DNA from: Chitinivibrionales bacterium
GTDB taxonomy: Bacteria > Fibrobacterota > Chitinivibrionia > Chitinivibrionales > WJKA01
DNA length: 5,435 bases
Reading direction: 5' to 3'
Assembly (NCBI GenBank): GCA_014729375.1
Contig: WJKA01000653.1
Location: 1 to 5,435 of the forward strand
The first letter of the stretch is position 1, and every line of letters starts with the position of its first letter. Below are positions 1 to 5,435 of the stretch, in pieces. Both the position numbers and the translations under genes were made by a program. The notes below the pieces were generated by a model. The model searched no databases and was not told the origin of the DNA. It worked only from the letters and a program-made list of their open reading frames with translations.

Positions 1-1041
1 ATCGACAGAGAATTCGGCTACTGGAACGACACGCTGAAACGATGGCATAGTGAAGGTTTGCCGGCTGCGGTCGACAGCAATGACAAGGCGGATGTCTATT
101 TCGGATTCGACCCGTGGGAAAAGCGGGTCTGGATCGGCAACGATCTCATACCGATGTTTGAAGAAGAAATTATTGAGCAAGACGACCGTCATATAATCAA
201 ATATGACACCCGTCACGTAAAATGCAAAGTATTTACCGACGGCAGCGACACAATCCCCCATTACCTCGATTTTCCAATTAAAGACAGAGAATCATATCTT
301 CCATTCAAAGAGCGGCTTCTGGGCAACATGGACAAACGGCTCCCGGAAAATATCGCCGAAATCAAAGAGCAGGTACAGGACCGTAATTATATCCTTACCG
401 TTTACGGCGGCAGTACTGCGGGCAGGATCCGCGACCTGATGGGCTTTGAGGGGTTTTCGCTGGGTATCTGCATGCAGCCCGGGCTTATCGATGAGATTCT
501 TGATGACATGAAAACGCTATACAGCACGGTAGCCGGGAAATTCACCGAATATATTGGAGCCGACCTGGTTGCCTGGTGGGAAGACATTGCGTTCAAGACC
601 GGTCCGATCGCGCCGCCGGAATTCTTTTATACCAGGTGCGGCCCGGTTTATAAAGCTACCATGGATGCCTTTGCTGAAGGCGGGACCAGGTTCTCCTATG
701 TTGACTGTGACGGTGATAACCGGCTCCTGGTCCCCACGTGGGTTGACAACGGCGTTAATATCATATTTCCTCTGGAGGTGAATGCCGGCGTTCATCCGGA
801 AACACTTCGCAAAGAATATCCCGGCATCCGCATGATGGGCGGATTCGACAAGACCGTATTGCTGAAAGGCAAAGAAGCGATCAAAAAAGAGCTGCTCCGC
901 CTTAAGCCGATAGTCGATGAAGGCGGTTTTATTCCTCATGTGGACCACCGGGTGCAATCCGATGTGCCATTAAACGATTATCTCTATTATCTCGAAGCAA
1001 AGCGGGATATTTTTGAGATCCCCAATGAAGTCATGAAATAA
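1..1041 (+). CDS. URO-D-fold protein 1 (uroporphyrinogen decarboxylase-like), 5'-partial
   Basis: The frame is open from base 1, so the true start lies upstream; the TTG at 58 is internal. The 346 visible residues begin with a segment (about 4-21) containing GYWNDTLKRWHSEGLP, the usual N-terminal signature of environmental URO-D-like proteins. Further family landmarks are WWEDIAFKTG with PPEFF (about 172-189), VDCDGD (234-239), PLEVNAG followed by GGFDK (about 257-283), and a C-terminal VDH-x-VQSDVPLNDY block (about 314-326) whose His resembles the conserved C-terminal His of URO-D enzymes. There is no signal peptide in the visible part and the protein is probably cytosolic. It is not a housekeeping hemE: the known superfamily also contains corrinoid/coenzyme-M methyltransferases (MtaA, MtbA, CmuA), but their zinc motif H-x-C is not present here, only the single Cys of VDCDGD. 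The substrate is unknown; methyl transfer or decarboxylation are both possible. The gene converges on the minus-strand operon, with 118 bp between stop codons. Fold assignment is confident, reaction is not. Confidence 0.9.
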   Translation: MDREFGYWNDTLKRWHSEGLPAAVDSNDKADVYFGFDPWEKRVWIGNDLIPMFEEEIIEQDDRHIIKYDTRHVKCKVFTDGSDTIPHYLDFPIKDRESYLPFKERLLGNMDKRLPENIAEIKEQVQDRNYILTVYGGSTAGRIRDLMGFEGFSLGICMQPGLIDEILDDMKTLYSTVAGKFTEYIGADLVAWWEDIAFKTGPIAPPEFFYTRCGPVYKATMDAFAEGGTRFSYVDCDGDNRLLVPTWVDNGVNIIFPLEVNAGVHPETLRKEYPGIRMMGGFDKTVLLKGKEAIKKELLRLKPIVDEGGFIPHVDHRVQSDVPLNDYLYYLEAKRDIFEIPNEVMK

Positions 1042-1095
1042 AAAGAAGCGCGTTGCATCAGTGTGTAATGGCTTTCACACCTTCTCCGCGCTTCT
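1037..1095 (-). terminator. Rho-independent terminator of the minus-strand operon
   Basis: Perfect 9-bp inverted arms AGAAGCGCG (1044-1052) and CGCGCTTCT (1087-1095) enclose an inner stem GTGTG/CACAC (1061-1065 with 1076-1080). Read on the minus strand, the second arm runs directly into TTTTATTTC, giving a T-run of five counting the last arm base. It lies 65 bp past the stop of the beta-helix gene. The T-run overlaps the last codon and stop of the convergent plus-strand gene. Read on the plus strand, the hairpin starts three bases after that gene's stop but is followed by CCAACG rather than a T-run. Confidence 0.7.
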
Positions 1096-1104
1096 CCAAC
1101 GTAG

Positions 1105-1143
1105 TTTCCCCGCTCGCTCATGAGCCGGGAAAGGAGCATTTTT
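1105..1143 (+). terminator. Second intergenic hairpin, possible plus-strand terminator
   Basis: TTTCCC (1105-1110) pairs with GGGAAA (1127-1132), then a C/C mismatch, then GCTC (1112-1115) pairs with GAGC (1122-1125) around a 6-base loop. On the plus strand it is followed by GGAGC and then ATTTTT (1138-1143). The five-base gap before the T-run makes it a weak terminator candidate for the plus-strand URO-D-like gene. It could also only stabilise the 3' end of either transcript. Confidence 0.4.
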
Positions 1144-1159
1144 ATGAAACGGTTTTTCT

Positions 1160-3439
1160 TTACTTTTCCAGATAGCGCACCATCACAACACCATACGGGA
1201 AATTGCCGGGCACTGTAACCCGGCATGCTTGTTCCGTATCAGCGCGGCGATATTCCCACAGCTTTCTCCCTTTCAAATTATAAAGCTGGAATCCGGCAAT
1301 GCTTTCCGGAATATTGACCGTTTTTCTCCGGGCCAAAGAATTCATCGTTATTGTTTTGCACAGCAAATCAGGTATTCGTTTCTCCTGCCTGTTTAGCTCA
1401 TCAAAGGTAACAGGAATCTTGAATGGACAGACTTCCGAAGGCACGGGATTGTTTTCATTATCGGTGCAGTAACCGACAAAAAGAGGGATAGAGTGTGCCT
1501 TTCCATGCCTGGAAGGAGCAGAATCGGCCTGAAGTGTTTTCAGGCTGCACATCCTTGTTTCAACCACAAGTGGATCATACGTTCCTCTGCCGCCTACTTC
1601 AGAAAAGGTAATTGATAGTACCGATGATTCATTGACAAACATCGGCGCATCGCCCGGTACATGAGTGGTATAACTGAATCCCCCCAGGAGTTCGGTATAG
1701 CCGCGGCCGGTTGTTTTTATAATTGTGCCCTCCCGTTCGGTTTTCAAACCCAGTATCCACAGTTGAGCTCCATCGTTTAATATTTTGCCTCTGAATGTGG
1801 ACATATACTCGTCATTTTCAACATCGAATTGCCGTGCAAAAACGCGTGTCCCTCTGGTAAATTCGCATTGCAGCGCGGCAAAATCTTCAAGAAATACAGT
1901 GCCGCCTCCCTGCGAATGCACCGTCATGCCGCAACTGCTCATGATAAGCGTTTTATCGGAATTAAAATGCATATCATATCCGACAGGAATTGCGCAATGC
2001 ATACCGATATGTTCTATTATCAATGTATCGGGAGCATCAGGCCCGAACACCCATGCGGGTTTGGTATCCATGCTGAAACCTTTACACACATTTGCCGCAC
2101 AACCGATAATCCGTTGCACGCTGCCCCGTATATATACTACTGAATCCGCATGAATATCGTAATTTCCATATTGACGATGAGGAAGATAGACTGTCCGGGC
2201 GCCCTGAGATGCGGCAGCATCGATTGCTGCCTGGATTCCGGCAGCGTCATCAAGCCCGTCATCGGGAATCGCCCCATAATCCCCGACATTCACCCAGTTT
2301 CCGGTATCAGTATCCCACGGTATCCGGGGAGTTTCTTCAACAGGAAGATTCAGGGATTTGAGCGGCGTATCATAGAGGCTCAAGACATCGTGAGAAACAT
2401 ACTCTCCGATGTACTCATCGGTCAAGCTGTCGCCGTTCACCCCCGTGTTTAAAATCGACCATTTATAGCCGCTTGTCTGAATATTCCGTGCGAAAATAAC
2501 CGGTGAACCGGCTGTATTGGCAATGGCCGGCATTTGGGTCGCCCCGCTGTTTCCGGTGAACTCACAATCAATGAGAACCATAAACCCCATTCCGGTATTC
2601 GTAACTGCCGGAACACTGTTTTTGCTGACCAGCCCCCGGATACTTACTGTCTGGCCGAGATTTCTGAATCCGAAATCCACCTGGTCTTCAAGAGTGATAT
2701 GCTCAAAAGTAATACTGTTAATTGCAGTCTGCGCGGTTAAAATACCCGTTCCAAACCCCTTGATAATCACATTTTTAATCAGACATGGTCCGATTTGCCC
2801 GGTAAAGGACATATCAAGTCCGACGAGCGCCTGACGGTCCTCATTAATAATTTTTACTTCGCGCACTGTTCCGATATTGCTTGCATTAAATTGTATGCCG
2901 ATTGCACCGGTATTGCCGTCCCCGACATCGACAGTCATATTGCGAATTGCATTCCTGAAGCGTTGTGCGGGTTGTTCTCCGGTAAAAATAACCGGCTGCG
3001 GATTTTTCGGATCAACAAAGACATTGTCGGCCAGGCGGATAATGGTCCCATCCGTGCTCTGCCCCTGCAATATCAGTTTATTCTTGGGTGAAATGGTATC
3101 GGCCAATGTCCAGACATGCTCTGAATCGGTAGTATCATAGAAAGGATTAACAAATCCGGGTGCGCTGTTGTCACCCCATTTCAGCGTTTGAGAAACCATG
3201 TAAACGCCGTCGGGGAAATAAAGTATCGCGTCGTTATTGGCGCAGATATTAATTGCAAGCTGCAATTCATCCGTTGCATCGCCCGCACCGTCGTTTGGCG
3301 CATTAAACGGCGGTTGCGTTACATCAACGACCCCGGCATCTGACGGGAAAATGATATTTTCCGCACCAACCGTAAACAATTCAAACGGGAACACAGCCAT
3401 ACATGTAACAATGTAAATCGATATAAGCATGTGTTTCAT
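1160..3439 (-). CDS. Secreted double right-handed beta-helix protein (pectate-lyase-3/GH55-type) with T9SS-like C-terminus
   Basis: A protein of 759 residues from the ATG at 3439. This start is chosen because AAGGAG lies 9 bases before it and the peptide then opens directly with a signal sequence (MKHMLISIYIVT..., probable cleavage after FTVGA, about residue 26). In-frame ATGs at 3457 and 3499 would add a polar extension, and the one at 3499 would overlap the upstream gene. The first module (about 32-360) opens with VVDVTQPPFNAPNDGAGDAT and YFPDGVYMVSQTL, the hallmark of Pectate_lyase_3 beta-helices. A second copy of that opening appears at about 382-421 (NVGDYGAIPDDGLDDAAGIQ, then TVYLP), so two helices lie in tandem, as in GH55 beta-1,3-glucanases and related proteins. 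A last segment (about 696-759) with GFQLYNLKGRKLWEY and a GVVMVR strand resembles a T9SS type A sorting domain, although it is short. The likely role is binding or cleaving an extracellular or cell-wall polysaccharide; the substrate and catalytic residues cannot be fixed by eye, and it may be non-catalytic. It is the last gene of the run, 29 bp after the CBM6-like gene. Confidence 0.88.
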   Translation of the reverse strand: MKHMLISIYIVTCMAVFPFELFTVGAENIIFPSDAGVVDVTQPPFNAPNDGAGDATDELQLAINICANNDAILYFPDGVYMVSQTLKWGDNSAPGFVNPFYDTTDSEHVWTLADTISPKNKLILQGQSTDGTIIRLADNVFVDPKNPQPVIFTGEQPAQRFRNAIRNMTVDVGDGNTGAIGIQFNASNIGTVREVKIINEDRQALVGLDMSFTGQIGPCLIKNVIIKGFGTGILTAQTAINSITFEHITLEDQVDFGFRNLGQTVSIRGLVSKNSVPAVTNTGMGFMVLIDCEFTGNSGATQMPAIANTAGSPVIFARNIQTSGYKWSILNTGVNGDSLTDEYIGEYVSHDVLSLYDTPLKSLNLPVEETPRIPWDTDTGNWVNVGDYGAIPDDGLDDAAGIQAAIDAAASQGARTVYLPHRQYGNYDIHADSVVYIRGSVQRIIGCAANVCKGFSMDTKPAWVFGPDAPDTLIIEHIGMHCAIPVGYDMHFNSDKTLIMSSCGMTVHSQGGGTVFLEDFAALQCEFTRGTRVFARQFDVENDEYMSTFRGKILNDGAQLWILGLKTEREGTIIKTTGRGYTELLGGFSYTTHVPGDAPMFVNESSVLSITFSEVGGRGTYDPLVVETRMCSLKTLQADSAPSRHGKAHSIPLFVGYCTDNENNPVPSEVCPFKIPVTFDELNRQEKRIPDLLCKTITMNSLARRKTVNIPESIAGFQLYNLKGRKLWEYRRADTEQACRVTVPGNFPYGVVMVRYLEK

Positions 3440-3448
3440 CAGATGGCG

Positions 3449-3454
3449 CTCCTT
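3449..3454 (-). promoter_or_regulatory. Shine-Dalgarno site fixing the start of the beta-helix gene
   Basis: AAGGAG on the minus strand, with a 9-base spacer to the ATG at 3439. It lies inside the codons that would follow the alternative ATG at 3457, which has only a weaker GGAAG upstream. This favours the start at 3439, immediately before the hydrophobic signal peptide. Confidence 0.7.
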
Positions 3455-3468
3455 CATGGTTCTTCCGG

Positions 3469-4320
3469 CTATTTTTTGATAAAAAGAAATTCCCGGCATG
3501 TATTGTCCGGCATTATGCTACGGATGACATATATTCCTGAAGTAAAGGATACTGCAGAAATTGAAACTGTCCCCGGTCCGGTCGCGTGCATGCGTTCGAC
3601 AAGCGAACCGTCGGTTTTAAAAACATCGATAGTATGATTACCGGATAAATGCATACTGATAGTAATGCCATGTTTATCAGCCGAAAAATCGTTTTTCGCC
3701 TGCACCGATCCGGCCGCGTGTATCTCAGTCACTTGCGGAATCTGGAAATATGGAGGAATTATATCATCATAGAAACAGTACCCATCCTTGTTGTTAGAGA
3801 GTACAAACCATTTAATGGCAATAATCCCTACGCCGCCGGGGTCTGCACCGCCGCACATGCCTCCTTGTATGTACAGGTCGTGCACGCCGGTAATTGTCCG
3901 GTCCACGGGAACACGGTGAATTGCGCCGCCTTTCCATCCGCCGGAAGGCAGGGCCCTCAAGCGTTGTGCCTCATTCGCCAGAATCAAATTACCCGATGTT
4001 CTATTATCGGTCCGGAAACTGAACAGACAACCGCACATTTGACAGGAATAAAAGACATACAGAAAGCTGAATCCATCACCAAAATCGACATCTTTGTACA
4101 TTACCCAGTCATCAACGTGAAACCCTCCGAGTCCGCCGCTGGCGCAATACTTGGCGTCATTTGCCTCGTCGAAAGTACATTGCCAGAGTCCTCCTGCCGA
4201 ATCAAACACGGAACAGTGAACCGTATCTCCCGGGCCAACCGCTGCAAAAAGCACGCATTGTACGGAGAGAAGCACCACCGAAAATGAGCCAATGACCCGT
4301 GTTTTGAATAATGAAATCAT
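3469..4320 (-). CDS. Small secreted CBM6-like carbohydrate-binding protein with T9SS type A sorting domain
   Basis: A protein of 283 residues from the ATG at 4320, which has GAGAGGAG five bases upstream. An in-frame TTG at 4335 would place that site inside the coding region and is not preferred. Residues 1 to about 27 are a signal peptide (MISLFKTRVIGSFSVVLLSV, then LFAA). Residues about 32-175 match the carbohydrate-binding module 6 pattern: DDWVMYKDVDFGDG (70-83), a SFRTDN-TSGNLI segment, SGGWKGGAIHRVPV, then GVHDLYIQGG (145-154) and a closing IIAIKWFVL strand. A linker follows, then a typical sorting domain (about 205-283) with ITISMHLSGNHTIDVFKTDG, SFTSGIYVIRS and a basic FLFIKK end. There is no catalytic domain, so it probably anchors to or presents a polysaccharide at the cell surface. 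The mature part is rich in cysteine, including a C-x-x-C-x-C cluster at 93-98 inside the CBM-like fold, unusual for CBM6. The gene sits between the URO-D-like gene (20 bp upstream) and the beta-helix gene, and is probably co-transcribed with both. The CBM6 call rests on remembered family patterns, not a search. Confidence 0.85.
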   Translation of the reverse strand: MISLFKTRVIGSFSVVLLSVQCVLFAAVGPGDTVHCSVFDSAGGLWQCTFDEANDAKYCASGGLGGFHVDDWVMYKDVDFGDGFSFLYVFYSCQMCGCLFSFRTDNRTSGNLILANEAQRLRALPSGGWKGGAIHRVPVDRTITGVHDLYIQGGMCGGADPGGVGIIAIKWFVLSNNKDGYCFYDDIIPPYFQIPQVTEIHAAGSVQAKNDFSADKHGITISMHLSGNHTIDVFKTDGSLVERMHATGPGTVSISAVSFTSGIYVIRSIMPDNTCREFLFIKK

Positions 4321-4325
4321 ACGTA

Positions 4326-4333
4326 CTCCTCTC
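4326..4333 (-). promoter_or_regulatory. Shine-Dalgarno site of the CBM6-like gene
   Basis: GAGAGGAG on the minus strand, with a 5-base spacer (TACGT) to the ATG at 4320. It fills most of the 20-bp gap after the stop of the upstream URO-D-like gene. This supports the ATG over the upstream in-frame TTG and translation within a shared transcript. Confidence 0.75.
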
Positions 4334-4340
4334 AATGCAT

Positions 4341-5435
4341 TTAAAAATATTCAGGTTCGGGAACGCAGTATTTTTCCAGAAAGTGACGGGCTTTCTGTTC
4401 ATCTGCCGCGCCAAGGTTGTCGATCACCACAAACAATCCTTCAGGCGAACCAAGTTGGTCAACCAGACGATCGACCGTTTCTATTGGCCCCCAGATCTGA
4501 ATCAGTTTTCCTGCATCGCGTATTTTCCGGTAAACTTCAGGCCAATGTTCCAACCATGGTTTGCCGTCTCCCGGGACCCACTGAACTCCTTTTAGTTCTT
4601 CAATTGCAAGAAGAGAATCCAGGTGCGGCAACTGACCAACGCCGTCCAGATGGTAAAATGCATGATCGAGTTTTCTGCATGATGCTGCAAGTTCCGGCTT
4701 GACAAACTCATCAAACATATCGGTACCGATCATATAGCAGAGGTCGCATTGAAGCATGTAGTACGGGGTTTCTGAGAAGATCGGCATCCATGCCGTATGG
4801 CCGGGATTTACCGGTTGCAACAGTTCGGTGATTTCATTGAAACAGCTCCACCACGCGGTATGGATTTCCCACGTACATCGCTTCACCTCTTCAGGAAAAA
4901 GGCACATATCTGTCAGCACGGTTCCCGACGGACGAAAAGTAGACAGAATGTCCAGCGTGCCGCCCAGGTCCGTCATGGACACCTGTACCATCTCTCCCCA
5001 GCGCTGCTGTGCAGCCGCGCAGATATTCTTTACCTGAGTAAACCAGGGATTCCCTGTATCAAGCTTCAACTGTAAATCGCCAATCTCACGCTGCCTGTCC
5101 GGATGAAACCAGACGGTATTTTCGTTTGCCTCCACACGTGCTCCCAGAAAAGCTGCAAGAGCGCCGGCCCCGAAATTGGGGAATACGCACGGGAAAGCAT
5201 CGCCAAAAAATCGTTGCTTAGACAACCGGTAGTCCCACGCATCGATGATTATATCAGGATTTTCAGCAACTCCGTATGTCGCAGTAACCGATCGATCTGG
5301 AGTTGATAAAGGCTCTCGTGGTGCATCATATCCCTTCAACGCCATAAAGATCAACGGGCGCTTCAGTTGTTTATCCCACCAGGCGGCATGGTTTTCAGAA
5401 ACGAAATCCCACCGCGATCGATCGAAATGTACAGG
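4341..5435 (-). CDS. URO-D-fold protein 2 (distinct URO-D-like subfamily), 5'-partial
   Basis: The frame stays open to the right edge. The TTG at 5354 is internal: upstream of it the sequence reads RWDFVSENHAAWWDKQLKRP, which continues into LIFMALKG, the usual beginning of a URO-D-like subfamily whose proteins open with a Trp-Trp then Arg-Pro-Leu block. Visible length is 364 residues and little is probably missing. Landmarks are TDLGGTLDIL and LTDM (about 155-177), PYYMLQCDLCYMIG then MFDEFVKPEL (about 224-249), YHLDGVGQLPHLDSLL (261-276) and GVQWVPGDGKPW (about 283-294). The HLDG-x-G and HLD motifs occupy the region where metal or substrate ligands sit in related methyltransferases, but the H-x-C zinc motif of MtaA/CmuA is absent. 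No signal peptide is visible, so the protein is probably cytosolic. It shares little primary sequence with the plus-strand URO-D-like protein and is not a recent duplicate. It is the first visible gene of the minus-strand run, 20 bp before the CBM6-like gene. Reaction and substrate are unknown. Confidence 0.88.
   Translation of the reverse strand, partial: PVHFDRSRWDFVSENHAAWWDKQLKRPLIFMALKGYDAPREPLSTPDRSVTATYGVAENPDIIIDAWDYRLSKQRFFGDAFPCVFPNFGAGALAAFLGARVEANENTVWFHPDRQREIGDLQLKLDTGNPWFTQVKNICAAAQQRWGEMVQVSMTDLGGTLDILSTFRPSGTVLTDMCLFPEEVKRCTWEIHTAWWSCFNEITELLQPVNPGHTAWMPIFSETPYYMLQCDLCYMIGTDMFDEFVKPELAASCRKLDHAFYHLDGVGQLPHLDSLLAIEELKGVQWVPGDGKPWLEHWPEVYRKIRDAGKLIQIWGPIETVDRLVDQLGSPEGLFVVIDNLGAADEQKARHFLEKYCVPEPEYF

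Larger units (their letters stand above)
1160..5435 (-). other. Probable operon: URO-D-like 2, CBM6-like protein, double beta-helix protein
   Basis: Three genes run in the same direction with gaps of 20 and 29 bp. Neither gap has room for an ordinary promoter plus leader, both downstream genes have strong Shine-Dalgarno sites, and a hairpin plus T-run follows the last gene. The promoter and first codons lie beyond the right edge, and more genes may precede. The order, a cytosolic enzyme followed by two exported polysaccharide-directed proteins, suggests one nutrient-use function. Confidence 0.65.

Noticed and set aside
517..957. Minus-strand open frame of 146 codons opposite URO-D-like protein 1
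   Set aside because: It lies wholly antisense to a clearly conserved coding region, and its translation shows no recognisable motif.
3440..3499. Extended N-terminus of the beta-helix protein from ATG at 3499 or 3457
   Set aside because: The extension puts polar residues before the signal peptide, overlaps the upstream gene's end in the 3499 case, and the best Shine-Dalgarno site points to 3439.
3649..4287. Plus-strand open frame of 212 codons opposite the CBM6-like gene
   Set aside because: It is antisense to a gene with a signal peptide, recognisable CBM6-like pattern, sorting tail and Shine-Dalgarno site. Its own translation shows no domain pattern and no good ribosome site was seen.
4321..4335. 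TTG start at 4335 for the CBM6-like protein
   Set aside because: It would bury the GAGAGGAG ribosome site inside the coding region; the ATG at 4320 is correctly spaced from it.
5352..5354. TTG at 5354 as the true start of URO-D-like protein 2
   Set aside because: The frame continues upstream to the window edge with family-typical residues (RWDFVSEN, AAWWDKQLKRP), so the gene is only cut by the window.
1..5435. CRISPR arrays, tRNA, rRNA, insertion sequences or long direct repeats
   Set aside because: Almost all bases are accounted for by four conserved coding regions; no regularly spaced repeats, transposase motifs or tRNA-like cloverleaf were seen by eye.

Overview
The window holds four protein genes. 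Both genes at the edges run off the window. A plus-strand gene at the left codes for a cytosolic protein of the uroporphyrinogen decarboxylase (URO-D) fold. It converges on a three-gene minus-strand run that enters from the right edge: a second, quite different URO-D-fold protein, then a small secreted protein with a carbohydrate-binding-module-6-like domain, then a large secreted double beta-helix protein of the pectate-lyase-3 / GH55 type.

The organism is a Gram-negative bacterium. Both secreted proteins have an N-terminal signal peptide, and both end in a segment resembling the type A C-terminal sorting domain of the type IX secretion system (T9SS). T9SS occurs in Bacteroidota and related phyla, including Fibrobacterota. 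Several divergent URO-D-like proteins beside polysaccharide-directed secreted proteins fit Fibrobacterota/Chitinivibrionia-like or other FCB/PVC-type environmental genomes better than a classical Bacteroides. No SusC/SusD pair is visible. This placement is inference from domain content; there is no rRNA or marker gene in the window.

Layout: 1-1041 plus, URO-D-like protein 1, 5'-truncated by the window. 1042-1159, a short convergent intergenic region with two hairpins, the first a good terminator for the minus-strand genes. 1160-3439 minus, secreted double beta-helix protein. 3469-4320 minus, secreted CBM6-like protein. 4341-5435 minus, URO-D-like protein 2, 5'-truncated by the window. The minus-strand genes are 20 and 29 bp apart, each downstream gene has a strong Shine-Dalgarno sequence, and they probably form one operon. 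The promoter lies beyond the right edge. No RNA genes, mobile elements, CRISPR arrays or long repeats were seen.

How it may work together (inference): the secreted CBM6-like and beta-helix proteins would bind, and perhaps cleave, an extracellular polysaccharide. The cytosolic URO-D-fold proteins belong to a superfamily that includes corrinoid/cofactor methyltransferases as well as haem-pathway decarboxylases, so they may handle a methyl or carboxyl group from the imported product. Nothing in the window proves a substrate.
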